Source of the DNA: Streptomyces sp. TN58
GTDB lineage: Bacteria > Actinomycetota > Actinomycetes > Streptomycetales > Streptomycetaceae
Direction: 5' to 3'
Assembly (NCBI RefSeq): GCF_001941845.1
Contig: NZ_CP018870.1
Span: 3,628,501 to 3,692,500, forward strand
Length of the DNA: 64,000 nt
The notes beneath the pieces are model-generated. The model was given only the letters and a program-made list of their open reading frames with translations, searched no databases and was not told where the DNA came from. The translations under genes were made by a program, and so were the position numbers. Shown here in pieces: positions 41,538-52,996 of this stretch (within the stretch, counting starts at the first letter, position 1; the number at the start of each line of letters is the position of its first letter).

Positions 41538-44093
41538 ATGACAGCCACCTCCCTCACCCCCACCCCCGCAGGGCTCCGCAAGGACTTCCCGGCGGACCTG
41601 TCCGCCTCCGTAGCCGTGTTCCTGATCGCCATGCCGCTCTCCCTCGGCATCGCCCTGGCCACCGGAGCCCCGCTCCAGGCGGGCCTGGTCGCCGCCGCGG
41701 TGGGCGGGATCGTCGCCGGACGCCTGGGCGGCGCTCCGCTCCAGGTGAGCGGCCCCGCAGCCGGACTGACCGTGGTCACCGCCGAGTTGATCCAGCGGTA
41801 CGGATGGCGCACCACCTGCGCCATCACCGTGCTCGCCGGCGCCTGCCAGCTCGGCCTGGCCGCCCTGCGCACCGCCCGGTCCGCGCTCATGGTCAGCCCG
41901 GCCATCGTGCACGGCATGCTCGCCGGCATCGGTGTGACCATCGCACTGGCCCAGCTGCACATCGTGCTCGGCGGCACACCGCAGAGCTCCGCCGTGGCGA
42001 ACGTCGCGGGCCTCCCGGCCCAGTTGGCGGAGCTGCACCCCGCGGCGCTCGGAGTCAGCGCACTGACCCTGGTCGTGCTGCTCGGCTGGCCACGGCTGCC
42101 CGGGCGGGCCGGTCGCGCCCTGCGCAAGGTTCCGGCGCCCCTCGCGGCCGTGGCGACCGCCACCGCGTTCGCCGCACTGGCCGGACTGAGCCTGCCCCGG
42201 GTGGACCTGCCGTCCTGGCGCAGCCACGCCCTTCCCGAGATGCCCGAAGGCCCGGTTCTCGGGCTCGTCGCCGCCGTCCTGACCATCACCCTGGTCGGCA
42301 GCGTGGAGTCCCTGCTCTCCGCGGTCGCCACCGACAAGCTGATCGCCTCCGAGCGGGGTACGGACAAGCGCCCGCCGCGCGCCGACCTCGACCGGGAACT
42401 GCGCGGGCAGGGCGCGGCGAACATCGTCTCCGGAGCCCTGGGCGGTCTGCCCATCACCGGGGTTGCCGTGCGCAGCGTCGCGAACGTCAAGGCGGGGGCG
42501 GCCAGCCGGAATTCGTCGATGATGCACGGCTTCTGGGTCCTGCTCGCCTCCTTCCTGCTGGTCCCCCTGCTCGATCTGATCCCGCTGGCCGCGCTGGCCG
42601 CGCTGGTGATGGCGGTGGGCGTGCAGATGGTCAACGTCACGCACATGCGCAATGTCACCCGGCACCGGGAGGCCCTGGTCTACGGCACGACCATCGTGGG
42701 TGTGGTGCTCGGCGGGGTGCTGGAGGGCGTGGCCGTGGGTATCGCGGTGGCCGTCGCACTGGCGCTGCACCGGCTCGCCCGGACCCGGATCACCCTGGAG
42801 CGGCTGGACAGCGGTGTCCACCGGGTGCGGGTGCGCGGGCAGTTGACCTTCCTCGCGGTGCCGCGGCTGAGCCGGGTGCTCAATCAGGTCCCGCACGACG
42901 TGCATGCCGTGGTCGAGCTCGACGGCTCCTTCATGGACCATGCGGCCTACGAGACCATCCAGGACTGGCAGCAGTCCCATCTGGCGCACGGCGGAACCCT
43001 GGAGGTCACCGGCCGCTCGGGGCAGGCCGCCCAGATCAACGGGGCGGACCCGGCCGACGGGACCGGGACCCCCGACGGGCCGGACGCGGCAGACGGAGCG
43101 GGCGGGGTCCACGGGGGTGATCGCGGCGACGACACCCGCCATGCCGAGGCCGGCCACCACGCGGACCGGTCCCGGCGCGGCCAGCACCGCGGGACGCACC
43201 AGTGCTGCCGCCCCTGGACCCCCTGGCAGAACCACTGCGACCACCGCGCCACGAGTACCCGTACGGCCCCGGCCACGGCGGCGACCATGGCGGCATCGGC
43301 CGAGGCGGCCTCGAACCGGGCGAACGGTGCCGCGGACGGCGCGGACGGGGCGAACGGCGCGGACGGCGCGAACGGTGCCGGGGACGGCGGGGCGCCGGAC
43401 TCCGCGCCGACGCGCCGACGGCGCGGCGCGGGCCAACTGGCCAGCGGGATCAGCGCCTTCCAGCGGGACACCGCACCCCACGTACGGGACGAGCTGGCCC
43501 GGCTGGCCCGCGAGGGACAGCGGCCTTCGCAGCTCTTCATCACCTGCGCGGACTCGCGGCTGGTGACCAGCATGATCACGGCGAGCGGCCCGGGAGACCT
43601 GTTCACCGTCCGCAACGTCGGCAATCTCGTGCCGCTGCCCGGTACGGAGTCCACGGACGACTCCGTCGCCGCTGCCATCGAGTACGCGGTCGACGTGCTG
43701 AAGGTCGACAGCATCACCGTCTGCGGGCACTCGGGCTGCGGGGCCATGCAGGCCCTGCTCAGCTCCGCACCCGGTGTCGAGGCGACCCCGTTGCGACGCT
43801 GGCTGCGGCACGGAGTGCCCAGCCTGGAGCGGATGGCCAGTCGCCACCACGCCTGGGCCCGGATCTCGGGCCGGCTCCCCGCCGACGCCGTGGAGCAGCT
43901 GTGCCTGACCAACGTGGTCCAGCAGCTGGAGCACCTGAGGGCGCATGAATCGGTGGCCAGGCGCCTCGCCGAGGGCACCCTGGAGCTGCACGGCATGTAC
44001 TTCCACGTGGGCGAGGCCCAGGCGTACCTGCTGTCGGAGGGTGAGGACTTCTTCGACTGCCGTGTCTTCGACACCGTCGGCCAGCGCGCCTGA
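41538..44093 (+). CDS. SulP anion transporter fused to beta-carbonic anhydrase
   Basis: I chose the ATG at 41538 after agaggaga. The protein has 851 residues. The N-terminal SulP part (about 10-405) has about 11 helices with 'VSGPAAGLTVVTAELI' and 'GGLPITGVAVRSVANVKAGA'. A STAS-like domain follows (about 420-495, 'VHAVVELDGSFMDHAAYE'). A low-complexity linker (500-625) is rich in Asp/Gly and has a His/Cys cluster ('THQCCRPWTPWQNHCDHR', about 553-570). The beta-carbonic anhydrase (about 635-850) has Zn ligands in 'ITCADSRLV' and 'VCGHSGCGAM'. The fusion suggests bicarbonate uptake or exchange coupled to CO2 hydration. Confidence 0.93.
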   Translation: MTATSLTPTPAGLRKDFPADLSASVAVFLIAMPLSLGIALATGAPLQAGLVAAAVGGIVAGRLGGAPLQVSGPAAGLTVVTAELIQRYGWRTTCAITVLAGACQLGLAALRTARSALMVSPAIVHGMLAGIGVTIALAQLHIVLGGTPQSSAVANVAGLPAQLAELHPAALGVSALTLVVLLGWPRLPGRAGRALRKVPAPLAAVATATAFAALAGLSLPRVDLPSWRSHALPEMPEGPVLGLVAAVLTITLVGSVESLLSAVATDKLIASERGTDKRPPRADLDRELRGQGAANIVSGALGGLPITGVAVRSVANVKAGAASRNSSMMHGFWVLLASFLLVPLLDLIPLAALAALVMAVGVQMVNVTHMRNVTRHREALVYGTTIVGVVLGGVLEGVAVGIAVAVALALHRLARTRITLERLDSGVHRVRVRGQLTFLAVPRLSRVLNQVPHDVHAVVELDGSFMDHAAYETIQDWQQSHLAHGGTLEVTGRSGQAAQINGADPADGTGTPDGPDAADGAGGVHGGDRGDDTRHAEAGHHADRSRRGQHRGTHQCCRPWTPWQNHCDHRATSTRTAPATAATMAASAEAASNRANGAADGADGANGADGANGAGDGGAPDSAPTRRRRGAGQLASGISAFQRDTAPHVRDELARLAREGQRPSQLFITCADSRLVTSMITASGPGDLFTVRNVGNLVPLPGTESTDDSVAAAIEYAVDVLKVDSITVCGHSGCGAMQALLSSAPGVEATPLRRWLRHGVPSLERMASRHHAWARISGRLPADAVEQLCLTNVVQQLEHLRAHESVARRLAEGTLELHGMYFHVGEAQAYLLSEGEDFFDCRVFDTVGQRA

Positions 44094-44125
44094 ACCGATA
44101 CCCTCCGGTATCCGTGCCACCGATC

Positions 44126-44159
44126 GGCCCCTTCCCGCACCCCGCAGCGGGAAGGGGCC
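44126..44159 (+). terminator. Terminator after the SulP/carbonic anhydrase gene
   Basis: A perfect 13-bp stem ggccccttcccgc/gcgggaaggggcc (44126-44138 with 44147-44159) has an 8-nt loop, 33 nt past the stop. Confidence 0.8.
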
Positions 44160-44296
44160 CTTCGCACGTCGTTCTCGTGCGGGCCGCTGGCGTGATATAG
44201 GTCTAAACCAATTCCAGGTTACCCCTTGTCACCCGGGCCGCCGACTGATGAGCTATGCCCGGGGACACAACGGACACCCTGGGAAAGGGAGATGTC

Positions 44297-46252
<1,956 letters not shown>

Positions 46253-46295
46253 CAGACCGCACCGGCCCACACACGGCTGGTGCGACCTGGACACG

Positions 46296-46334
46296 GGAAG
46301 GGGCATGCGGCGCGACGCGCCGGGTGCCCCTTCC
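46296..46334 (+). terminator. Terminator after acsA
   Basis: ggaaggggca (46296-46305) pairs with tgccccttcc (46325-46334), with an inner cggcgc/gcgccg stem, 44 nt past the acsA stop. 46335-46480 is AT-richer ('taaaatcttgaaagcg') and presumably holds the nhaA promoter. Confidence 0.75.
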
Positions 46335-46480
46335 GCGCATAAAGTGATGGTCGCCGGATACGCCCTCGCGCACACCCTGTAAAATCTTGAAAGCGTAAAG
46401 AAAACGACCCAGGGTGCGCCGGGAAGTCTGGTCGGCAACGCGTTCCGCCATGCCGTCCAACAGCCCCGGAGGTGCCCCTC

Positions 46481-47914
46481 GTGGCCGCGCCCGACCCCAC
46501 CGCCCGCAAGAGCCGCACGCTGCTCGGCCGCCTCTCACTGCCCGAGAGCCGCTACATCGCCGATGCCCTGCGCGCCGAGACGGTCGGCGGCGTCCTGCTG
46601 CTCGTGGCCGCGATCGCCGCCCTGCTGTGGGCGAACATCCCCGCCGTCTCCGACAGCTACGCCGCCGTGCGCTCCTTCCACATCGGCCCCGCCTCCCTCG
46701 GCCTGGACCTCTCACTGCAGCACTGGGCGGCCGACGGGCTCCTCGCCGTCTTCTTCTTCGTCGCCGGCATCGAGCTCAAGCGCGAGCTCGTCGCGGGCGA
46801 CCTGCGCGACCCCAAGGCCGCCGCACTCCCGGTGATCGCCGCCCTGTGCGGCATGGCCGCGCCCGCGCTCGTCTACGCGCTGGTCAACCTCACGGGCAAC
46901 GGATCGATGGACGGCTGGGCCGTCCCCACGGCCACCGACATCGCCTTCGCGCTGGCCGTCCTCGCCGTCATCGGCACCTCCCTGCCCTCGGCCCTGCGCG
47001 CCTTCCTGCTGACCCTCGCCGTCGTCGACGACCTCTTCGCCATCCTGATCATCGCGGTGTTCTTCACCGGCGACATCGACTTCCTGGCCCTGGGCGGCGC
47101 GCTCGTGGGGCTGGCCCTCTTCTGGTTCCTGCTGCACCGCGGTGTCCGCGGCTGGTACGTCTACGTCCCGCTCGCCCTCGTCGTCTGGGGCCTGATGTAC
47201 AACAGCGGCATCCACGCCACCATCGCCGGCGTCGCCATGGGCCTGATGCTGCGGTGCACCCGGGCGGAAGGCGAGCGGACCTCCCCCGGCGAGCACATCG
47301 AGCACCTCGTCCGGCCCCTCTCGGCGGGTCTCGCCGTACCGCTCTTCGCGCTCCTCTCCGCCGGTGTCTCCCTCTCCGACGAGGCCATCGCCCAGGTCTT
47401 CACCCGCCCCGAGACCCTCGGCGTGGTCCTCGGCCTCGTCGTCGGCAAGGCCGTCGGCATCTTCGGCGGGACCTGGCTCGCCGCCCGCTTCACCAGGGCC
47501 GAGCTGAACGAGGACCTGGCCTGGCCCGACGTGTTCGCGGTGGCCACGCTCGCCGGCATCGGCTTCACCGTCTCCCTCCTCATCGGCGAACTCGCCTTCG
47601 AGGGCGACGACACCCTCACCTCCGAGGTCAAGGCCGCCGTCCTGATCGGCTCCCTCATCGCCGCGACGCTCGCGTGCGTCCTGCTCAAGCTCCGCAACCG
47701 CCGCTACCGGGAGCTCACCGAGGCCGAGGAGCGCGACGAGGACCACGACGGCATCCCGGACATCTACGAGGAGGACCGGCCCGAGTACCACCTGCGGATG
47801 GCGAGGATCTACGAGGAGCGGGCAGCGGAACACCGCCGCAAGGCGCAGAAGGCGGCCGCCGCCGCGCAGGGAACCGCATCCGGGTCCACCACCGAGGCCG
47901 ACCGTCCGGCATGA
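46481..47914 (+). CDS. nhaA: Na+/H+ antiporter NhaA
   Basis: The GTG at 46481 with ggagg 8 nt upstream gives 477 residues. The NhaA domain (about 25-405) has 12 hydrophobic helices with 'HWAADGLLAVFFFVAGIELKRE', split here as recognition. 'PTATDIAFALAVLA' and 'LTLAVVDDLFAILI' hold the paired Asp residues that bind Na+/H+. A C-terminal cytoplasmic tail of about 60 residues, acidic then basic ('DEDHDGIPDIYEED'), is typical of Streptomyces forms. It exports sodium in exchange for protons. It is followed after 100 nt by a small membrane protein. Confidence 0.96.
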   Translation: MAAPDPTARKSRTLLGRLSLPESRYIADALRAETVGGVLLLVAAIAALLWANIPAVSDSYAAVRSFHIGPASLGLDLSLQHWAADGLLAVFFFVAGIELKRELVAGDLRDPKAAALPVIAALCGMAAPALVYALVNLTGNGSMDGWAVPTATDIAFALAVLAVIGTSLPSALRAFLLTLAVVDDLFAILIIAVFFTGDIDFLALGGALVGLALFWFLLHRGVRGWYVYVPLALVVWGLMYNSGIHATIAGVAMGLMLRCTRAEGERTSPGEHIEHLVRPLSAGLAVPLFALLSAGVSLSDEAIAQVFTRPETLGVVLGLVVGKAVGIFGGTWLAARFTRAELNEDLAWPDVFAVATLAGIGFTVSLLIGELAFEGDDTLTSEVKAAVLIGSLIAATLACVLLKLRNRRYRELTEAEERDEDHDGIPDIYEEDRPEYHLRMARIYEERAAEHRRKAQKAAAAAQGTASGSTTEADRPA

Positions 47915-48014
47915 TCTGAGTGAAGACGCAGGACCGACGCGCGACAGCCGCACGCCGGCCGGGCGACGGCCGCGGGGACAGCCGCCCGGCAGCAGACGAC
48001 AGAGGGAGAGAGCG

Positions 48015-48473
48015 ATGAGCGCAGTGGACCAAGAGGCGCAGGGAGCCGAGCGCACACTCGGCCAACTGGTCGCCTCGGCCACCGCCGAGATGTCCGCCCT
48101 GGTTCACGACGAGATCGCCCTGGCCAAGGCGGAACTCCGCGAGGACGCCAAGCGCGTGGGCGCCGGCTCCGCCTCCATCGCCGCCGCGGGCGTGTTCGCG
48201 GTCTTCTCCCTCCCGGTGCTGACCTTTGCCGCGGCCTACGGCATCCACAACCTCGGGCTCGGCCTCGCCTGGTCCTTCCTGATCGTCGGCGGCGCGTTCC
48301 TGCTGATCGCGGGCATCCTCGCGCTGATCTCCGTACGGAAGTTCAAGAAGGTCAAGCCGCCGGAGAAGTCCATCGCCTCGGTCAAGCAGACCGCCGCGCT
48401 GGTCGGGACCGTCAAGCCGCACCCGCGGCCGGTGAGTGACAAGGCTGTGGGTGTGGCACGCTCGTCCTCATGA
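48015..48473 (+). CDS. Phage-holin-family/actinobacterial membrane protein
   Basis: The protein has 152 residues after an agggagag RBS. 'TLGQLVASATAEMSALVHDEIALAKAEL' (first part helical, amphipathic) precedes two hydrophobic helices ('IAAAGVFAVFSLPVLTFAAAY' and 'WSFLIVGGAFLLIAGILALI'). This is the Phage_holin_3_6-like layout common in actinobacterial chromosomes, where it is not a lysis protein. The stop overlaps the next ATG (ATGA), so it is translationally coupled to the hydrolase. Confidence 0.82.
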   Translation: MSAVDQEAQGAERTLGQLVASATAEMSALVHDEIALAKAELREDAKRVGAGSASIAAAGVFAVFSLPVLTFAAAYGIHNLGLGLAWSFLIVGGAFLLIAGILALISVRKFKKVKPPEKSIASVKQTAALVGTVKPHPRPVSDKAVGVARSSS

Positions 48474-49429
48474 CAGCGCCCACGCCGGACCCCAGCATTC
48501 CGCCCACCGCAGCCACGGCGGTGCGGCTCGACCTCCCCGGCGGGCGAGCGGTGACACACCGGGACGTGGCCGCCAACGGCGCGCGCTTCCACGTCGCCGA
48601 GGTCGGTGACGGACCGCTGGTGCTGCTGCTGCACGGCTTCCCGCAGTTCTGGTGGACCTGGCGGCACCAGCTGACCGCGCTCGCCGACGCCGGGTACCGG
48701 GCCGTCGCCATGGACCTGCGCGGGGTGGGCGGCAGCGACCGCACCCCGCGCGGCTACGACCCCGCCAACCTGGCGCTCGACATCACCGGGGTCGTACGGT
48801 CCCTCGGCGAGCCGGACGCCGCGCTCGTCGGGCACGACCTGGGCGGGTACCTCGCGTGGACGGCGGCAGTGATGCGGCCCAAGCTGGTGCGCCGCCTCGT
48901 CGTCTCCTCGATGCCGCACCCCCGGCGGTGGCGGTCGGCGATGCTGTCGGACTTCGGTCAGACCCGGGCGAGTTCGCACATCTGGGGCTTCCAGCGGCCG
49001 TTCGTGCCCGAGCGGCAGCTCGTCGCGGACGGCGGGGCCCTCGTGGGCGACCTGATCCGCGACTGGTCGGGACCGCGGCCGCCGGAGGAGGAGGACCTCG
49101 CCGTCTACCGCCGGGCCATGTGCATCCCCTCCACGGCGCACTGCTCGATCGAGCCGTACCGCTGGATGATGCGGTCGATGGCGCGGCCCGACGGGCTCCA
49201 GTTCAACCGGCGCATGAAGCGGCCGGTACGGGTGCCCACGCTGCACCTGCACGGTTCGCTCGACCCGGTGATGCGCACCCGCAGCGCCGCCGGATCCGGC
49301 GAGTACGTCGAAGCGCCGTACCGGTGGCGGCTGTTCGACGGGCTCGGGCACTTCCCGCACGAGGAGGACCCCGTCGCCTTCTCGACCGAGCTGGTGAACT
49401 GGCTGAAGGACCCCGAGCCGGACCGCTGA
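48470..49429 (+). CDS. Alpha/beta hydrolase, epoxide-hydrolase-like
   Basis: The protein has 319 residues. 'LVLLLHGFPQFWWTWRHQL' has the HGxP oxyanion motif. The nucleophile elbow is 'ALVGHDLGGYLAW', with Asp as nucleophile, as in epoxide hydrolases and haloalkane dehalogenases. The cap has Tyr residues ('EPYRWM'). A C-terminal 'HGSLDPVM' and 'GLGHFPHEEDP' supply the acid and His. It opens epoxides in a cytosolic reaction; the substrate is unknown. Confidence 0.87.
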   Translation: MTAPTPDPSIPPTAATAVRLDLPGGRAVTHRDVAANGARFHVAEVGDGPLVLLLHGFPQFWWTWRHQLTALADAGYRAVAMDLRGVGGSDRTPRGYDPANLALDITGVVRSLGEPDAALVGHDLGGYLAWTAAVMRPKLVRRLVVSSMPHPRRWRSAMLSDFGQTRASSHIWGFQRPFVPERQLVADGGALVGDLIRDWSGPRPPEEEDLAVYRRAMCIPSTAHCSIEPYRWMMRSMARPDGLQFNRRMKRPVRVPTLHLHGSLDPVMRTRSAAGSGEYVEAPYRWRLFDGLGHFPHEEDPVAFSTELVNWLKDPEPDR

Positions 49430-49556
49430 CATCCCCTCCCGCGAGGGGCAGTTCGCGTGCCGGTTCGTCTTACGAGCTTTCAAATGCCCGGCGCATAGGC
49501 CAATTGGCCGCCCCGGGAGGGGTTACGGACCTTGGGGCCCGGGCACAGCACGGAGT

Positions 49557-49730
49557 ATGAGCTGGACGCACGACTACGGTGACACCGCGCACGAACGCCG
49601 CCCGGCCGCTACGCCGGGCACGCACGAGAGGGCCGGCCGGCACGGCCACGACCCACACCTGGGCATCCCCCGCATCCTGCGCCGCCGGGCCCGATGGGTC
49701 TCCGCACGCCTGCGGCATCCACGGACCTAG
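49557..49730 (+). CDS. Conserved-looking small basic protein (57 aa)
   Basis: ATG at 49557 and TAG at 49728. The peptide starts 'MSWTHDYGDTAHERRPA' and ends in a basic helix ('GIPRILRRRARWVSARL'). The GGAG before the ATG is too close to act as a normal RBS. The support is the open frame in a gap otherwise empty between 49430 and 49830, and a resemblance to short Streptomyces proteins starting MSWTHDY that I recall. Function unknown. Confidence 0.45.
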   Translation: MSWTHDYGDTAHERRPAATPGTHERAGRHGHDPHLGIPRILRRRARWVSARLRHPRT

Positions 49731-49815
49731 GGGGTGTCGTCAAAGTCCCGTCTGGGTGGCGGGGCCCGGCACCCCCGCCCTCACGGGCGGCCGACGCCAC
49801 CTTGACGGCACCCCC
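49730..49815. repeat. 86-nt palindromic element, terminator or MITE
   Basis: The arms gggggtgtcgtcaa (49730-49743) and ttgacggcaccccc (49802-49815) pair with one G-T. Inside them gggtggcg pairs with cgccacc. It lies between convergent genes, so it can end both. The ends also look like terminal inverted repeats of a short mobile element. Confidence 0.5.
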
Positions 49816-49830
49816 CCAGGGGGCGCCGCG

Positions 49831-51042
49831 TCAGAGGGCGCAGCCCTGGCTCTCGACCCGGCGCTGGGCGGTCCGGCCGATCTCGATGTCGTCGCGGATC
49901 TCGTCCACGGTCAGCGCGTAGCCGGTGTTCGGGTCGTCGAGGGACTTTGCGAACACCACCCCGTACACCTTGCCGTCGGGCGTCAGCAGCGGACCGCCGG
50001 AGTTGCCCTGGCGGACCGTCGCGAACAGCGAGTAGACGTCCCGTCGGACCGTGCCGCGGTGGTAGATGTCCGGCCCGTTGGCGTTGATCCGGCCGCGGAC
50101 GCGGGCCGAGCGGACGTCGTACGCGCCGTTCTCCGGGAAGCCGGCGACGATCGCGTCACTGCCGCTCGCCGCGTCCTTCTCGGTGAACTCCAGCGGCGGC
50201 GCCTTCAGCTTGGGCACGTCCAGGACGGCGATGTCGCGCTCCCAGTCGTAGAGCACGACCTTGCCGTCGTACAGCTTGCCCTCGCCGCCGATCTGCACGG
50301 TCGGCTCGCCGACGCCGCCGACGACGTGCGCGTTGGTCATGACCTTGCCGGGCGCGAAGACGAAGCCCGTGCCCTCCAGCACCTTGCTGCAGCTGGGCGC
50401 CGTACCGACGACCTTCACGATCGAGCGCTTGGCCACGTCGGCGACGGGGCTGGTGGCGAGCGCCGGGTCGGGTGCCCTCACCTCGGTGATGGGCTCGTTG
50501 GAGAACGGGCTGAACACCTGCGGGAAGCCGTTGCGCTCCAGGGTGGAGGAGAACTCCGAGAACCAGCCCTCGGCTTGGCGGGGAAGGACCTGCGACACCC
50601 CGAGGAGCACCTTGGAGTTGCGGACCTCCTTGGCCACCGAGGGCAGCGAGGTCTGGGCGAGCAGGAGTCCGATCATCCAGGCCACGAGCAGCATCGCGAC
50701 GACGTTGACCAGCGCGCCGCCGGTGGCGTCGAGCGCCCGCGCCGGCGACCAGGTGATCTGGCGCCGGAGTCTGCTCCCGAGGTGGGTGGTCAGGGCCTGG
50801 CCGATCGAGGCGCAGACGATGATCGCGACCACGGTGATGACGACGACCGTCGTGGACACCTTGGTGCCGTCGTCGGTCATCCGGTCCCAGACCAGTGGGA
50901 GCAGGGACACGGCGACGAGGCCACCGCCCAGGAAGCCGATCACCGACAGGATGCCGACGACGAAGCCCTGGCGGTAACCGACGATCGCGAACCATACGGC
51001 GGCGAGCAGCAACAGGATGTCCAGCACGTTCACGTGGGCCAC
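49831..51042 (-). CDS. CvpA-domain membrane serine protease (MarP type)
   Basis: The protein has 403 residues from a GTG at 51042, 4 nt after the NUDIX stop. Residues 1-130 have four CvpA-type helices. A trypsin-like domain follows with the triad His 'MTNAHVVGG' (about 240), Asp 'DIAVLDV' (about 276) and Ser 'VRQGNSGGPLL' (about 353). The active domain would face outside the membrane. In mycobacteria the related MarP keeps pH homeostasis under acid stress. It is the second gene of an operon with the NUDIX hydrolase. Confidence 0.92.
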   Translation of the reverse strand: MAHVNVLDILLLLAAVWFAIVGYRQGFVVGILSVIGFLGGGLVAVSLLPLVWDRMTDDGTKVSTTVVVITVVAIIVCASIGQALTTHLGSRLRRQITWSPARALDATGGALVNVVAMLLVAWMIGLLLAQTSLPSVAKEVRNSKVLLGVSQVLPRQAEGWFSEFSSTLERNGFPQVFSPFSNEPITEVRAPDPALATSPVADVAKRSIVKVVGTAPSCSKVLEGTGFVFAPGKVMTNAHVVGGVGEPTVQIGGEGKLYDGKVVLYDWERDIAVLDVPKLKAPPLEFTEKDAASGSDAIVAGFPENGAYDVRSARVRGRINANGPDIYHRGTVRRDVYSLFATVRQGNSGGPLLTPDGKVYGVVFAKSLDDPNTGYALTVDEIRDDIEIGRTAQRRVESQGCAL

Positions 51043-51046
51043 CGTC

Positions 51047-51769
51047 TCACGCGTGCCAGTCGAGCGGGACCTGGCGTGATCGGTCCCACGGACGTTCCCA
51101 GCCGGCGAAGTGCAGGATCCGGTCGATCACGCCGGCCGTGAAACCCCAGACGAGGGCCGATTCGACGGCGAAACCGGGCCCCAGGTGGCCCCGCGGGTGG
51201 ACGGTCGTGACCCGGTGCTCGGGGTCCGTGAGATCGGACACGGGGACCGTGAACACCCGGGCCGTCTCGGCCGGGTCCACGGCGCCGACGGGGGTCGGGG
51301 TGTGCCACCAGCCCAGGACCGGCGTCACGACGAACTCGCTGACCGGGATGTAGAGCCGGGGCAGCACCCCGAAGAGCTGGACGCCGGAGGGGTCGAGGCC
51401 GGTTTCCTCCTCGGCCTCGCGCAGCGCGGCCCGAAGCGGGCCGGTGGTCTGCGGATCCCCGTCCTGCGGGTCCAGGGCACCGCCCGGGAAGGAGGGCTGG
51501 CCCGCGTGTGAGCGGAGGGTGCCGGCGCGCTCCATCAGCAGCAGCTCCGGGCCCCGGGCCCCCTCGCCGAAGAGGATCAGGACGGCGGACTGCCGCCCCC
51601 GTCCGTCCTCGGGCGGCAGGAACCGGCTCAGCTGCCGAGGCTCCACGGTCCGGGCGGCCTTGACGACGGGATCGAGCCAGTCGGGCAGCCCGGCGGTGGT
51701 GACGGCCGGTCCGCCCCCCTCGCGCACTCCCGCAGTGACCCCGGCCTCGTCCCGTGTACCGCGCGTCAT
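51047..51769 (-). CDS. NUDIX hydrolase, CoA-pyrophosphatase-like
   Basis: The ATG at 51769 (agaggtg RBS) gives 240 residues. The NUDIX box starts with 'GGALDPQDGDPQTTGPLRA' and continues 'ALREAEEETGLD' (GX5EX7REUXEEXGU with a few extra residues). 'ERAGTLRSHAGQPSFPGG' before it is the UPF0035/NudL-type signature of CoA pyrophosphatases. It is co-transcribed with the MarP-type protease. Confidence 0.85.
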   Translation of the reverse strand: MTRGTRDEAGVTAGVREGGGPAVTTAGLPDWLDPVVKAARTVEPRQLSRFLPPEDGRGRQSAVLILFGEGARGPELLLMERAGTLRSHAGQPSFPGGALDPQDGDPQTTGPLRAALREAEEETGLDPSGVQLFGVLPRLYIPVSEFVVTPVLGWWHTPTPVGAVDPAETARVFTVPVSDLTDPEHRVTTVHPRGHLGPGFAVESALVWGFTAGVIDRILHFAGWERPWDRSRQVPLDWHA

Positions 51770-51868
51770 AGGCACCTCTGTCCGCGTTCTACTGTCAACA
51801 GCGTCTCCCACACCGCAAACGCGGTCCGGGTACCGAATCGTTCCTGGGGCTCCCGCCCCGGATTCCCG

Positions 51869-52816
51869 CTACGGCTCCTGCGCCTCCGGCGCGGCGCCCG
51901 TGCCGAGCGGCGGCGCCGGCAGGCCCGGGTAGTCGGGGGGCGGGCTCAGCCGCTGGCCCGGCCGGCCGCCCTTCTCGTACTTGAGCAGCTTCACCGCCTT
52001 CTCCGGGTCCGTCTCGCCCTCCCCGTACGCCGGGCAGAGCGGCGCGATCGGGCAGGCCCCGCAGGCGGGCCTGCGGGCGTGGCAGATACGGCGGCCGTGG
52101 AAGACGACCCGGTGCGAGAGCATCGTCCACTCGCTCTTCGGGAAGATCGCGCAGATCTCCGCCTCGACCTTCTCCGGATCCTCCTGCTCGGTCCACTTCC
52201 AGCGGCGCACCAGCCGGCCGAAGTGGGTGTCCACGGTGATCCCGGGAACGCCGAACGCGTTGCCTAGGACCACGTTGGCGGTCTTGCGGCCTACACCCGG
52301 CAGCTTGACCAGGTCCTCCAGCCGGCCCGGTACCTTCCCGCCGTGCTCGTCCCGCAGCGCCTGCGACAGGCCCAGCAGCGACCGCGCCTTCATCCGGAAG
52401 AACCCGGTCGGGCGAATGAGCTCCTCCAGCTCCTCCGGGACGGCCGCGGCCATGTCCTCGGGGGTCGGATAGGCCGCGAAGAGGGCCGGGGTCGTCTGGT
52501 TCACCCGCAGGTCGGTGGTCTGCGCGGACAGCACCGTCGCCACGAGGAGCTCGAAGGGATTGCGGAAGTCGAGCTCCGGATGGGCGTACGGGTAGGTCTC
52601 GGCCAGCTCACGGTTGATGCGGCGCGCCCGGCGCACCATGGCCAGCCGGGATTCCGGCTTGGCCGGCTTCGGTTTCTTGGCCGAAACTTTGCCCTGAGGG
52701 GCCGTCACGGCCTTCGGGGGCGCCTTCGCGGGTGTTTGTTCGCCCACGGCTGAATTTTGGGCGTCCGTCACTCCTGCGGACCCCTTGGCCTGTGCTCTCA
52801 CCGGCTTATTGGACAC
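51869..52816 (-). CDS. nth: Endonuclease III (DNA glycosylase/AP lyase)
   Basis: The protein has 315 residues from a GTG at 52816. A Lys/Pro/Ala-rich N-terminal extension (about 1-57) precedes the HhH-GPD fold with '[17 protein letters not shown]', the helix-hairpin-helix '[14 protein letters not shown]' (catalytic Lys) and '[11 protein letters not shown]' (Asp). The [4Fe-4S] cluster is C-x6-C-x2-C-x5-C in '[17 protein letters not shown]'. It removes oxidised pyrimidines. It is divergent from crp over a 180-nt shared region. Confidence 0.95.
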   Translation of the reverse strand: MSNKPVRAQAKGSAGVTDAQNSAVGEQTPAKAPPKAVTAPQGKVSAKKPKPAKPESRLAMVRRARRINRELAETYPYAHPELDFRNPFELLVATVLSAQTTDLRVNQTTPALFAAYPTPEDMAAAVPEELEELIRPTGFFRMKARSLLGLSQALRDEHGGKVPGRLEDLVKLPGVGRKTANVVLGNAFGVPGITVDTHFGRLVRRWKWTEQEDPEKVEAEICAIFPKSEWTMLSHRVVFHGRRICHARRPACGACPIAPLCPAYGEGETDPEKAVKLLKYEKGGRPGQRLSPPPDYPGLPAPPLGTGAAPEAQEP

Positions 52817-52996
52817 CCGGCCAGCCTAAGGCCGGGCGCTGACACCCGCCCGGACCTCAGGTAACACCACCCCGATTGGCCTCCCGCCGCACAGCACGCC
52901 CGTCCGTCCGGCATCCTTGTGATTGATCGCACTGTTTGAGCCGTCCGGCAAAATGGGGAGCGGTCCCCTGAGCAGGTCGACATAGGAGAGAGACTC

